DNA from: Saccopteryx bilineata
Taxonomy: Eukaryota; Chordata; Mammalia; Chiroptera; Emballonuridae
NCBI RefSeq assembly: GCF_036850765.1
Contig: NC_089493.1
Location: 12,153,632 to 12,217,631, forward strand
DNA length: 64,000 nt
Reading direction: 5' to 3'
Positions within the stretch are counted from its first letter, which is position 1, and each line of letters starts with the position of its first letter. The translations under genes and the position numbers were made by a program. The notes below the pieces were generated by a model. The model was not told where the DNA came from and did not search any database. It saw only the letters and a list, made by a program, of their open reading frames with translations. Positions 12,301 to 27,300 of the stretch are shown here, piece by piece.

Positions 12301-15300
12301 TAACTCACTTTAACAGATATGTAATTATCACTACTATTGACATATCAGTTAGTGAGTTGAAATACAATTTTACAGCAGGACCATAGAAGCCAAATTATGT
12401 GTATATAGAGGACTGGTTTTAAGAATAGCACTTTTTTGCTAGACTATATATCTGGTTTTTTGACACAGTATTATTTAGGAATTGTGTGGTTCCCTAGACT
12501 ATCCCAGAAACCTAGTGTTAAAAAGTACTTTTTAGATTTAGTGATATATCTTATGTACACACACTTTTTAAAAACCATAGCCTTCTGGAGAAATTGAAAC
12601 ATGAAGTACAATTGTTTGCACAACTAACATAGTTTTCCCTATTTAAATTTGGAACAGAATGGTTCAGCTGATGAGGAGTTGCTATTTTTTTTTTCTTTTA
12701 ACAGGTTATAAGTAACGCCTTGAAAGTCTGGGGTTTAGAACTAATCCTGTTCAACAGTCCAGAGTATCAGAGGCTCGGGATCGATCCCATGTAAGACTTT
12801 ATTCGGCTTTTCCTACATTTCTTTAACTAAATTTGACTTTTAAAGTCATATTTTCATAGGAAAAGTATATTTTGAATGCCTTTGTTTTGATGTTCCCCGT
12901 GTCACCTTTTGAGGACGTCCAGAGCATGTGCCTCTGAGCCTCCCGGCAGCTCCGTGCCAGGCAGCGCAGAGCTGGTCCTGACATCGTGTGATGCTTTTAT
13001 TTTAGCACAGCAGCACACATCTGCACAGAGATTCATTTTGTTTATAATTTTTTAAAAATCAGTGATTCTAAACTGTAAACATAATCTTAAATTATTTTAA
13101 GTTTTGTGGAACATTTGCCAGTGGACAAACTGAATGGATATGAATACTAATAGTGCAACTTAATGTTGGGTCTGTATTTGTTTCCTTTTCCAGAAATGAA
13201 AGATCGTTTATATGCAATTATAAAGAACACTGGTTTACAGTTAGAAAAATAGGAAAACAGGTAATGTGTCTCCTCTTTCCTTGTTGTTTTTCTCATTCTG
13301 CATTCCATGCTCCATTTGCAACTAAAATGTAAAGAATTAGAAGAAGCTCACCAGTAATGTGGATATATGTGACATAGTTTCAATCTTGATTGATTGAAAT
13401 GTGCTGTTTTAAAAGACAACATCAGTTTCCTTTACAGATTTATTTGTGACAACCATATACAGTTTAACTGTATCATGAGAAAAATTCTTTATGGCAATGG
13501 CAAACATGGTTACTTTTAAGTGGATTATATGTGATGAATATTTTGTCAGTTAACTACTCCAGTAATAGATTTGTATTTGGCATAGTAGCATCACAAAGCC
13601 AGAAGCAGTGTCCAGCAGGAGTAAAAGTTTTCAACAATATTTGCTCTCTAGCATAATAAGATCATTTACATTCCAGACTGTCACATAATACATATAGTCA
13701 CATAAAATCATTGTTAATAAAAAAGAACATGGGATATGTCTTGAACAAGCCTTCTGCAAGATCAAAAAATGTACCTAGGCTCTGGCTGGGTTGCTCAGCT
13801 GATTAGAGGGCTGTCCCAACATGCCAAGGTTGCGGGTTCCATCCCCAGTGAGGATACGGACAAGAATCAACCAATGACAGCATGAATAAGTGGAACAACA
13901 AATTGATATTTTTCTCTCTCTTTCTCTGTCTTGCAATAAAACATTTTAATTGTTTTTATGTTTTAGTTACAGTTGACATGCGTTATTAGTTTCAGGTATA
14001 CATCCCAGAGATTAGACATTATGTAACTTGACACTATACATAGTTACTAGAATATTATTGTTAAATGGTTATTTCTTAAGGACCCTCCTGAGGAGCTAAA
14101 AGCAAGTACGAAGGAGGCGCTAGAGTAGAGAGTGACCCAAATGGGAATCGGCTCTAGGGAAAAGCGAGGGCAGGACACTGCCCAGATTATTTAAACTCTA
14201 GGTTTCATGTATGTCTTTGAAAGTTAGGATCAAGCATTCTTCACTTTTTGTATATAATCAGTGGATTTTTTTAAGATCTGAAGGCTTAGGCCCCAAAAGT
14301 TTCTTTGTATTGATTTGCATATAAACATATATCAATATTTTGAGAGGTCTCTAAAATTTTAGTTCTTCAAAATTGAATTTCCGCATTTTAAATTACTTTA
14401 TCTTTGTTTTTTGTTTGTTTGTTTTTTCATTTTTTTTTCCCTTAAGTGAGAATTGGGGAGGCAGAGAGACAGACTCCTGCATACGCCCCAACCAAGATCC
14501 CCCTAAAATCCCCTATGGGACGACGCTCTGCCTTCTGGGGCTGTTGCTTTGTTGCTCAGTAACGGAGCTATTTTAGCGCCTAAGGCAAGGCCACAGAGCT
14601 ATCCTCAGCACCCAGAGTCAAATTGCTCCAATTGATCCATAGCTGCTAGAAGAGAAGAGAGAAAGGAGAGTAGAGAAGCAGATGGTTACTTCTCCTGTGT
14701 GCCCTGACCAGGAATCAAACCTGGGACTTCCACACGCCAGGCCAATGCTCTACTACTGAGCCAGCTGGACAGGGACACTTTATCTTTGACAAATACAGGA
14801 AATATCAAGTTTTGACTTCTTAAGTTATAATTTATATTTTTGTTTAAAATTGTATTTTTCACTATACATTCTTTAGTCTGATGTTCCTTATGGGTTGAAT
14901 TAGGACTCTAATGAAGTAGTGAGTGAATGATGTTAATCACATGCAGTAGTGGCTTAGTGATCTTTTTAAAATGAGTTGGTTATTACAGATTCTTTACCTG
15001 GAATATACTGGCTTTCTCACAGTTGAAATCTTTGACCAAAATTATCAGTAGTAGAAAAACTTTGTGTAATTGTCATTTTTCTTCCATGTCAGTATAATGT
15101 AATTAGATTCCGTTTTTGTTAGGCATACTTTGAAATATTTCATTGTAGATATCAACAGAGATACTTCAAAGTACAATCAGGGTCTATTTTTTGAGGGGGG
15201 AGATTTAAAGTTTATGGCTTAAAGCAAACTTTTTAAAAAGTATTTAATAGTAATCTTCAACATGTCAGGTTTTAAAAATCTTATTATTTAACTACTTTTT

Positions 15301-18300
15301 CAAAATCTCAGTTTGACATATTTTCACTGTTTATACAGTTGTATTAAGTGTATGGGGGTTATAGCTGTACTTAATATATGAAACTTCCTTAAAATATGCA
15401 CTAACTTAAATGTTGGCAATTTTTTTTCCCAGTGGTTCAACTTGAATTCTCTCTTGACGGGTCCAGAATTAATATCAGACACATACCTTGCACTTTTCTT
15501 GGCTCAGTTACAACAAGAAGGTAAATAAGAATGAACACATTTATAATGATATCTTCCAAAGTAGCTAAATAAAACTAACTCATTAGAAGTGAGTGTAACA
15601 GTACTATTTCTGTGGCAGTGAAATTGTCTTTGTTTTACATGGTGAACTTGAGGTTGTGAGTTGACTGATACTGTTCAGGTCAAGGTCTCCCTGACACCTG
15701 CCTTTCCCTGCGGGTGCTGCTTCCACCTCCCACACCACAGAGCCAGGCATTTCTCTTGTCCCTCTTCCCCTTCCAGACCACTGTGCTTCCCTAAAATCCC
15801 CACTTCCTTTGAAGTAGGTCTCACTAGTTTAAGCTCGACCCCTGACCTTTTGCAGTCATCTGTGATCCTCCTCCTTTTCCATGTTGTTTTAGGATCTGAC
15901 TCACTGTCTCCTTTCTGTTTGACCTCCTTTCATCACTGGTAGTGATTCCTGTGTCAGAAATCAGTCCAGTCTAAATCGTTGCTTCTTACTTTCAAAGATC
16001 ACTTTTTTCACTCTTGCCCTGCCATTGCCAAGAACTGCTCCACCTTTAAAACCCAGTTGTAAGCAGTCTGTTCTTTGAATACTGCCCACTGTTTTGATAT
16101 CATATTTCCCTGCTTTGTCCATTTCAACAACTCTTGAAACCTCACCACAACGTCGAGACACTCCCCTTATGTTCTTCTTACCCTGCTTATTTTTTAGAAC
16201 CCATCATTATAATCATTCTGCTACATTCCTCAGCTCCTTTCTCCTTCTCTCCCTCCATCGTACTTTTCATGACAAAATCACAAACCTGGTTAAAACCAAG
16301 TCTTGGTCTTGTCCTTTGCTGCACCAGAGCAGCTGAATATAGCTAAAGAATAACATAAAATATGATTGATTTTGCTTTAAATCTATGGTCACAAATTTCA
16401 GTGAGCTTTTAGTGCTGCTTGCTGTTCCTGCTGTGTTTTCGTAGTTCACTTCCTCTCTATGATGGTTATTTCACAGCTGAGCTCTTCAAACGCTAACCAC
16501 TCCCGTCTCCCTTCCTGCATTTATTAGCTGGAAGGCTTCTATACAAGTAAACTTATTCTCGTAAGTATTTGGTTAAACTTAAGTATAGTCTCATAGTAAA
16601 AGGACAATAAATCTTTCCTTTTATCATTTTTTAAAATAAATTTGTTTCAGCCCTGGCTGGATACTTAGTTGGTTAGAGCATCGTCCCGATATGTAAAGAT
16701 TGCAGGTTCGATCCCTGGTCAGGGCACATACAGGAACAAATCAATGTTTCAGACTCTCTCGCTCTCTTTCTCTCTCTCTCCCTCCCCCCCTCTGAAAAAT
16801 CAATAAAGAATAAAATTTTTTAAAGTTTGTTTTGTTTCATAGTGTCTTTCCTTCAAAAGTAACTTGGTTTTCTTCTGAAGTGTCATTGTAAACTAATCCA
16901 TTAAAATATCGTTAACGTGTCTTAGTTAATAATATTCATATTGATACTCAGATTCTTCTACCTTGGACCAGTGGGAACCTTTTGAACTTGACTCCCAAGT
17001 TTCTGGAATGACTGCTGTGCCTTTTGAAGCCTTTCTTATATCACTAGAATGTTCCGGCTTAACTCTTCTATTTCCTTCCCTTTTAGTGACGGTGTTTGGA
17101 GAGCACAGTCTGGGAGCTGGCATGCCTGTTGCTACTGATTGGTCCTCATGTAGCGCTTGCCAGTTTCATATAAGATTACAGTATTGTAACTTTGAGTTTA
17201 TATCCTTCTACCTCTTTTCTCTTATGCCTAAACCTTAGTTCCTGACTGTTCTTGCCTTCTTGAAACACTGCCTACACTTTGCTTCCCAGACACAGTTAAT
17301 GTTACTTTTGATCCTTGTTTCTTTCAGTATCTGTTTTTAATTTTTGTTATTATTTGTTTCATTATCTGTTAATGCTCACAAAGGATATCCAGTAACAAGT
17401 ACCAAACTTAAGAAAATTTTACAGTAGAAAAATGTCAATTGACTAGAATGACGTGGGTATAGCCCACTGTTACTCAGTTTTGTTTTGTTTTGTTTTGTAT
17501 TTTTCTGAAGCTAGAAACGGGGAGAGACAGTCAGACAGACTCCCACATGCGCCCGACCGGAATCCACCTGGCACGCCCACCAGGGGGTGACGCTCTGCCC
17601 ACCAGGGGGCGATGCTCTGCCCCTCCAGAGCGTCGCTCTGCCGCAACCAGAGCCACTCTAGCGCCTGGGGCAGAGGCCAAGGAGCCATCCCCAGCGCCCG
17701 GGCCATCTTTTGCTCCAATGGAGCCTCAGCTGCGGAAGGGGAAGAGAGAGACAGAGAGGAAGGAGAGGGGGAGGGGTGGAGAAGCAGATGGGCGCTTCTC
17801 CTGTGTGCCCTGGCCAGGAATCGAACCCGGGACTTCTGCACGCCAGGCTGACGCTCTACCACTGAGCCAACCGGCCAGGGCCCCGTTACTCAGTTTTTAT
17901 GTGGAGTATCCAACTGGGGAAACCTTGGTTTTCTCGAATCATATTTATAAAAATTATACAGGATTGGTATAATTCTTTCAAAAGACAAGTGACACCTTTA
18001 ATACCTTGACTAGATTTTAGGTATTGGTTTCTCAGACCTCGTTTTCAGCAGAAGGAGTAGAGAGGCTCAGGGTGAGGGGGCAGCTCTTTCCACAGATTAC
18101 TTATTTTACACATATTACACATTATTATATATATTATGTGGTCATGTCCTCACAATAGCCCTCTGAGGAAGGTACCAGTATCATCTGTTAAACAATTGAA
18201 GAAACCAGGACATAGATGGGCAGAGTGACTGGCCAGAGACCATGCAGCTAGGAAACGCAAGAGCTGGGGTCAAAGCCAGCCGCTTCCCAATTCCTGGTCT

Positions 18301-21300
18301 GTCTTACCCGCTCCTTTACCTCCTGTCTCTTCCCATGCAGTGATCAGCCTGCTTGTCAAGCCCTGTTTTAGGAAGGCCTTTCCAGGTATAATTTCCTTTA
18401 TTCTGGTAATCAGATGGCTGTTCCCATTATACAGGTGAGGAAAGTGAGGCTCAAAGTCTTCATTTGTCCTAGGTCACCCTGCCAGTAAGTGACCAGGGGT
18501 TTTCTGACTATTCGATTTATATTTTTTCCACTACTGTATACCATGCTGCCTCTCCACTGCTATCGCTTTTAATTGATTTTGAATCTCTTACTAGCTGTTT
18601 TAGTTTATTTTTGCCTTTTTTTAGGTTATTCTATATTTGTTGTTAAGGGTGATCTGCCAGAGTGTGAAGCTGACCAACTCCTGCAGATGATCAGGGTCCA
18701 ACAGATGCATCGACCAAAACTAATTGGTGAAGAGTTAGCACAACTAAAAGAACAGAGGTAAATTCAACTCTGCAGTGTAGACCCTATGATAGTATTTCAT
18801 TACAAGAATTACATTTTTGGCCCTGGTTGGTTGGCTCAGCGGTACAGCGTCGGCCCCAGCATGTGGAAGTACTAAGTTCAATTCCTGGCCAGGGCACACA
18901 GGAGCTTCTCTGCCCCTCCCCCTCTCCTTTCTCTCTATCCTTCTCTTCCCCTGCCCCAGAGCAAAGTTGGCCCGAGCACTGAGGATGGCTCCCTGGCCTC
19001 CACCTCAGGCGCTAGAATGGCTACGGTTGCAACGGAGCAACGCTCCAGAGGGGCAGGGCATCGCCCCCTGCTGGGCATGCCAGGTGGATCCCGGTCAGAT
19101 GCTTTCAGGAATCTGTCTCTGCCTCCCTGCTTCTCACTTTGGAAAAATAAATAAATAAATTACATTTTCACGCTACATTGAATGGGTGGTCCTTTTACTG
19201 TTGGTGATTTTTTTTACACCCATGTATTTTAGTGAAGTTTATGGGTTTAAACTTGAATCAACTCTTTGAGTTACTTAAATATATTAACTTAGAGTAACAT
19301 TACAACACAATATGTTATTAGACCTTAGCTGCAAGAAAATGTATGTTTTTTGGTTTATTATACTCTTTAATTACAGTTGACTGAAAATGTGTAAGTTTTG
19401 ACTTCCATAAAATCTTTGCTTTATAAATGTCTTTATATCTGAAATGCAGAACTGGTCTGTAGTCATTAGCAGTGCTTTCATTCTGTAGAGTCCAGAAAAC
19501 AGATCTAGAACAAGCCTTAGAAGCACAGGACGGGTCCGGAGTGTTGGATGAGGATGAGGAGGACCTGCAGCGGGCCCTGGCACTGAGCCGCCAGCAGATT
19601 GACCTGGAGGACGAAGAGGCGGACCTCCGCAGGGCCATCCAGCTCAGCATGCAAGGTACAGAGGTCCTGACGTGTTCTTCTCGTTGCTGAAGAACGATGC
19701 AGACCAGTCTTCGTTTCTGGAAGTTAATAAACTATTAGAAGTTCTTTGATAGTTGCTGCAGAAGCAGTATTTATGTACAATCAGCTGTTCTTTTAGTTTT
19801 CTTGTAATATACCGTATTATTTGCTCCATAAGACATACTTTCCCCCCCCCAAAAGTGGAGGGGGAAATGCCCATGCGTCTTATAGAGTGAAAAATACGGT
19901 ATTTCATTAAATTTTTTTTTTTTTCTGAAGCTGGAAACGGGGAGAGACAGACAGACTCCCACATGCGCCCGACCGGGATCCACCCGGCACGCCCACCAGG
20001 GGGCGATGCTCTGCCCCTCTTGGGTGTCGCTCTGCTGCGACCAGAGCCACTCTAGTGCCTGGGACAGAGGCCAAGGAGCCATCCCTACCGCCCGGGCCAT
20101 CTTTGCTCCAATGGAGCCTTGGCTGCGGGAGGGGAAGAGAGAGACAGAGAGGAAGGAGAGGGGGAGGGGTGGAGAAGCAGATGGGCGCTTCGCCTGTGTG
20201 CCCTGGCCAGGAATCAAACCCGAGACTTTTGCACGCCAGGCCGACGCTCTACCACTGAGCCAACCGGCCAGGGCCTCATTAAATATTTTAACACACCATT
20301 TGGTTCAGAATATTTTTTTTATTTTCCTCCTTAAAACCTTAGGTGTGTCTTATGATCAGGTGCGTCTTATGGAATGAAAAATACGGTAAATAACTTGTAC
20401 ACCCTATGTTGTCTTAGGACTACTTTGGTTATAGCATTTGGTTATAATATTAGACTAACTCAGCAGTAAACTTAGGTTACTCTTATGGGCAAAAGTGGGG
20501 GGACTCTTACCCAGACCAGCTGTTTCATAAATGTCTATGCTCTTAGACACAAAGGAAGGCCTGGACAGAGAATATACATTGATGTAACATTGGTGTCTGT
20601 GCAGCTTACACCTTAAATCCACCTGGATGGGCCTGCTCTCATAGGGCTGTAAGCCCATCAGCAGAGGAGAGGGGAGATGTACCCCTAGGGAGCCCATGCG
20701 GAGGGAAATGTCGGGGATGGAGCTCAGAGTGGCTAACATAAGAGTGAGGAGTTCCTTTTAGTAGTTTTGCTTTATCTAATTACTATGATTTTGCCTTCTA
20801 CTTTCTAATGAAATGATTCATTAAATTCCTTAAATAGCTAAACAAAATGGAGGTAATAGCAGACACCAGCTTTTATAATTCTAGGTATTTTTGTGTAATT
20901 CATTCTTCTTACCACTTTATTTCACAGTTTGTGCAAACTCTCTGGCTGGTGCAATAAATGAGACCATGGAAACATACTTGACTTCTTGTAGGACTCAAAT
21001 TTTTGAGGATAAAGGAACAGAGAGAATGTGTTTGTGTTATCATCATTCATTTTAAGTTGCTTCTAAGAAATTGTGTACTTTTGAAAGTAGAGATTTAATG
21101 TCTGATTAGTTGAAGAGAACACACAAGAGTGATAGTAATGGCTCTTCCTACCAAGCTGGTTGTTGGGCTTAAATCCTCACCTCGGCTACCACAGTTGGGT
21201 AACAACATTGATTATAGTGGACACAGGGTAGATTTGATCTACCTTTCTAATATTTACAGAATAATAGCAGAATTTTTTTTTATAAATAAATTTTTATTTT

Positions 21301-24300
21301 AATGGGGTGACATCAATAAATCAGGGTATATATATTCAAAGAAAACATTTCCAGGTTATCTTGACATTTAGTTCTGTTGCATACCCATCACCCCAAGAGA
21401 GATCATCCTCCGTCACCCTCTATCCAGTTTTCTTTGTACCCCTCCCCCTTCCCCTCTCCCCCATTCCCTCCCCCCACCCCCAGTAACCACCACACTCCTG
21501 TCCATGTCTCTTAGTCTCGCTTTTGTGTCCCACCAATGTATGGAATCCTGCAGTTCTTGTTTTTTTCTGATTCACTTATTTCACTCCGCATAATGTTATC
21601 AAGATTCCACCATTCTGCTGTAAGTGATCCGATGTCATCATTTCTTCTAGCTGAATAGTATACCATGGTGTATATGTGCCCCATCTTCTTTATCCAGTCT
21701 TCTATTTTTTTTACAGTGATTAAAAGCCTTTAAGCAAACTCTTGGCCAATACAGCAAGAATCCATAAAAGAGTAGTGTCCTTAACATGTTCACCAAGTCC
21801 AAGTTGGCCCCATCACCATGCCAAATCCCTGAAAAATGCAACCCAACCACAGTTCAGTCTGTTAGGAGCTGTCACAGGGAGCAGGAGTCCAGGAAAAGTC
21901 CGCATGGCACTGGAATTGTTGTCACCATTCTATACTTTTCAGCTCATGCCCAAGTCCCAATGACCGCTGCTTCTAGCTGGTAATGATTCAGGTAGACTGG
22001 AAAAGCCATTTGCAGCATGCGTGGATATGGAGCTTCTGTTCTCCTCTGCCTGGAGAGGTGAGAGCAGGTTGCTTTTCCCTGGAGCTCTGCGACTGTGGCA
22101 TGGTAAAGAGAACCTTGGGATACACTAAGCTGGGTGGCAAAGGTAGATTCATAATAGAAGTTGGCAAAAGGGGGAAAGAGAGCTCTAAATTAGGAGTAGG
22201 TCCCAGCCTGAAATATGAGTGGGGCATTGAGGTAGGAGGGATAAAGGAAACACTAAATAGCAGAATATTTTTAAGAAGAAAAGTTTTTAAAAGCTTGTTT
22301 ACATAAGTATAAACATATAGTTACTTTACCTGATAAATAAAATGATTGTTTTTTGGTCTGTTTTCTTTTGTTTTCAGGTAGTTCCAGAAATATCTCTCAA
22401 GATATTCCACAGACATCAGGTACACATCTTACTTCAGAAGAATTACGGAAGAGAAGAGAAGCCTACTTTGAAAAGTAAAGTAGTTGATACAGTATTAAAA
22501 TTGCATATTCAGCATTTACTTTGGCTATTTTGTCTATTTATGAACTTATAGCTTTGGTTAAGCTATTTATTTAGGATTCTTTTTTTTTTTTTTAAAGACT
22601 GGTTACTGCCTGACCCTGTGAACATTTGAATGTACTTTTAAAAAATTTACAATGAATAGGCCTTGGTCAGGTGACTCAGGGATAAAAAAAAGCGTCAGTC
22701 TGGCATGCCAGAAGTCATGGGTTTGACCCCTGGTCAGGGCGCACAGGAGAAGCAATCAATAAGTACACAACTAAATGGAACAACAAAGCAAAACAGGTTG
22801 ATACTTCTGTTACGTTCTCTCCTTTCTCTTTCATCAATGGGGAAATTTTTTTTTTTATTTCCCAATAAACCGTGAAATGTAGTTTTAGGGAAAAACTTTG
22901 CCCCAACACTAATTAAATTTACATGAAATAGGGTGATGGAAACCCTGTACGGTAGAATTGGGTCAAGGAAAGAACGATGTCTAATGATCCTTTGAATGTG
23001 CTTGTTTCCCTAATCCTGTACGGTCTTCTGTCAGTTCATGGGAACAGCGTTGTGGTGGCGGGCACGCTCCCCAGTGCAGATAGATGGTGGCCACCAGCTC
23101 TGCTCGCTGCCCCTCCAGTGGGGGCTGCGGCCACCAGCAGGATGTGAGGGCAGGCCGTAAATCTGAATCCTCAGCTCCAGAGACCTAACTTGTGCCCAGC
23201 TTTATAAATGCTCTTAAAATAGAAATTTTACTGCATAAAAATACCATTCTTTCCAGTAGCTATCATTTTAATTCTTCCCTTTTGCATTTCTAAATAATAA
23301 AAATCCATTGTAAAGATTACAGATCTGTGATCGATATTCAGATCCCCCGATCCCAGATCAGAAACCAGAAGGCCAGTGGCTGCCTCGGGCCTGTTAATTC
23401 ACTGTATTTCGTCAGTTCTGAGATGCACATATTCTTACATTTCAACATCTCTGTACCTGAGAAACGTCTTTTAGTCATAATTGGCGGTATTTTAGCAGTA
23501 TCTTAAGATATTGGAGCATTTTACATTTGATGGTGTAATGAAGATAATATTTGCCTTGTTTTCTGTTTTCTTTTTAAGTTACAACTCAGAAGTATATGAA
23601 GGAAAGTTCTGATCAGCTGACATCCTCTTAATGTGAGATATTTCCAGCCTTTATTCAGTGATAGATTAATGGATTTAATTATTTATAAAATCTCAAAATA
23701 GTGCTTAGTAGTGCTTTTCCCTTCCTTTTAAATTTTAAAATTAACTCTTTATTTTTTTAATATGATACACTTAAAATTTGTATAAAAGCCAGCATAATGA
23801 ACCCTGCCTACCTGTTGCCCAGATTCAACAAATCTCCGCACATGAGCAGTCCGGGCTTCCTGTGCCTGGTCGCCCTGCTCTTCACCCTCCGCCCCAGCTG
23901 GGGTCGCTGTGTAACAGATCTAAGTTCTCATACCATTTCACCCATATTTATTTCGGTACTTTGTAACATAGCCAAATGCTATTGTCACACAATGTTAATA
24001 ATTATCACATGATAATTACTAATAGTAATTGTATAATATCATCAAATATCTAGTTAGTATCATATTAAAAATGACTTAAAACTCCTTATGACATGAAAAC
24101 TAATACCCTAGAAAATTTATTTGAACATATCTCAAATGAGAAGAACATAATCTTACTATCCTTTAATAACTAATGTTAGTATTTTGACACATTTTCTTCT
24201 AGTCACACAGACATACATATATATTAGTCATACCCATTTTCCTCCAATAGTAAGTATTCTTTGTAAATAGGCTACATATTTATAAAATGAATGTATATAA

Positions 24301-27300
24301 TTTACATATGAACATTTTGACTTTTTATTATAATTAATAGTGCAATAAACTATCCTTGTACTGACCATGCCTCAAATCCTCATTATCTAATTATTCTGAG
24401 GATGTCAGATTTTTTGGGTTAAAGGACATGAACATTTTTATTTTTAGGGCCTTGGCACAGATTTCTAAACTGCTTTCCAGAACAATTGCCTACTGATACT
24501 TCTACCATGTTTTTTCAGACTTTATTTTTTGCCAGAATAAAATTGTCCAAACAGACATGCTTTATAGAGAATCTACAAAATTCACAAGTACATCTAAAAA
24601 AAGGAAAACATCTTTAAAGTATAAAAACAAATTCTACTTTAAAATTTTTTTTTTAGAACTTTTAAATTAGAAATGTGGCAGTTCCAAATACATTCAACCT
24701 TTCAGAGTAGAAAGAATACTGCAGTGACATTCTGTAATGAATGGGTAGAGTATAACCAGTGCAATGCCGGTGCTAACTAGTGCAGATGTTGTAGTCAGCC
24801 TTGCGCCCGCCCTTTCATAACGGTGGAGCCTCGGTGTGGCCCCTCCCTGGTTGGAGAGTGTTGGCTGGAGAGGAAGCTGCACAGTGATGGTTTCCAGCTT
24901 CAGCTGTTCATCCTCTGCCTCTGGTTTGATCTTAAAAATACTGGTGGGAACTTAAGGAGAACTAGAGAATATTTAGTTACACATTGCTGAGAAGAGTTAA
25001 GAGCTAATCTCTCATTAGTAACGAAGCTGAGAAACTAATCTTTGTCCTTCACTAGAATTTCTGATTACTGAACCTGGATAGTCCTTGTCTGTCTGGCATC
25101 CATTTTTGGGAATGTGGCTCTAAGGTTATTGAGCTAACTCTTCCTTATGACCCTCTCCAAACTGACCTGGTGCTTAGTATTCAGATGTATAGGGTTTTTT
25201 TCTTGTAGTGTATTTAAAGTTTTATACATAATGTATTAACCCCAGCATTCATGCATGAACCATGAAAATACTGTTAAAAATCTACCTGTTACGCTTGACC
25301 TGTGGTGGCGCAGTGGATAAAGCGTCAACCTGGGAACACTGAGGTTGCCGGTTCAAAACCCTGGCTTGCCTGGTCAAGGCACATATGGGAGTTGATGCTT
25401 CCTGCTCCTCCCCCTTCTCTCTCTCTCTCTCTTTCTCTCTCAATCACCCCCCTCCTCTCTAAAATGAATAAATAAATAAATAAATCTACCTGTTACAAAC
25501 TCTTACATTATGATTAAGAGTTATTAAATATTTTTATAGCCATATTTTTTTCCAGTAGTAATCTGTAAATTTATTTTATCTATCATAAAACCCCAAGCAA
25601 AACTATTGTATCAGCTATGTCATTGCAAAAGTTGCATTAATTCACATGGTATGAGCATCAAAATAGGCAAGGTGTATAAAACCATTTCGTAAACTGTCAA
25701 GTGTCCATAGATGTATGTTAGCATTAATATCTTCTCACAGGTGTAAGTCTGAAAGGATGCAGATTCTTTCTCTCTGTCACTTAAAAACTGTTTCCCACCA
25801 GGGAAGAAAACAAGCAATGTTCGTGGTCATGGATCGCTGTGATTTTTTTTACTGCCTTTTTCTTGAGCCAGCGCTCCAGTGGCATGGCTTAGTCAGGGTT
25901 CAGTTTCAGAAACATTAACTACCAGAGGTGTTTTAAGCAGAAAAGTAATTAACGCAGCTATGAAGCCTTACACAGTTGTAGGAAGAGCAGGCTGTAGGCC
26001 AGGCCTCCAGAATTCCAACCTGTTAGAAGAGCTGCAACCACTGCCCAGGTTGGTGGTGGGGAGTCAGGATGTTGGGTTGAAGAACACACTGCCAGAGCTC
26101 TGCTCTTAGGACCGGGAAACTGCCACCACAGTTGTCTAGACACAGAGACTTGGGAACGTGAAGTCTGGCCCCCACCGCGCTTGCAGAAGCAGAATTCTGG
26201 GACTGGCATCTCTGTGACTTTACTTGCTAGCAGAGAACAAGCAGAGCAGCAGGAAGGTGGCTGTGCTGCTTTTCTCGTTTCTGCCTTTTAGAGCTCACGC
26301 AAGTGCTTAATTGGTTTCCAGAATCCTAGGTGTAAGGCTATTTACAACATGTAGTTTTTGGCTCTCTAGACTCTGATACTGAAGGCATATTAGAAGGCAC
26401 AGTGCGAACAGGTGCTGAGTGCTATTTAGACACATTCTATCTTATAGTGTCAGCACATGTTCAAGGTGTTAGAATTGTTTCAAGGTTGGTAATTCATTTA
26501 CTTCTCACACATTTTTCATGAATTTATAGTAGAATAAAAGTTACCCCTCTAAAATCACTGTCTCACTCATCACTCCCTTGCATTCTGACCTATTTTCTTG
26601 ACTGGCAGAGGATGAGGGCATGCAAAAATACCTGACGTGCGAGGAAATCTACATAACTTACAGCCTGTCTCTTCGTGCCATGTTCTAGAACCAGGTGTGC
26701 TGGTGGAGCATGCTGCCCATGGGTACCCCATCAGCTGTGCACTCCGGAAAGTCCCAGACCTGCACACACGTCAGTATGCGGGCTCAGAGGCCAAGCGGGA
26801 GAAATGGCAGTTCCCCGCTGTGCAGATCTCCTTTGTTGCTCATATTTAAAACAAGATTAAGGCGGACTCTAGAAAAAAGATGTTATTCTATTAATAGTGT
26901 TACTGGTAATTTTAAAACTCTGGTTCCTTTAAAAATCCTTTCATACATTTTTTGAAAGCTATGGATTCTCAGACTGTTGACTATTTTTAAGTTTTTAAAA
27001 TTATAGCACATATATTCATATATGAAGTCATTTTAATCATCCATAAAAGCAGCAGTAGTTCACAGAGCTCCTCATACCTTCACTCAGACTCCCCGGTTGT
27101 TAACATTTCTGCACCATTTGAGAATAACTTGCCAACATGATTTCTCATTATATCTCAGTGGCTCAGTGTGTCTTTTCTAAGTGCAAGGTCCTACATATTA
27201 CATCATAGCCATCATGTTTATGATATTGTTTTCCCTGCTTCAAAAAATACAGGAATAACGTGTTTTAATGCTCTAGATCAGTGGTCCCCAACCCCCGGGC

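Noticed and set aside
17470..17972. Frames of 70-160 codons in the long SINEs (also near 20000, 34700, 36500, 46100, 51400, 63200)
   Set aside because: The same peptides recur in every SINE copy (for example [24 protein letters not shown] strings). They come from the tRNA-like head and body, not from genes.
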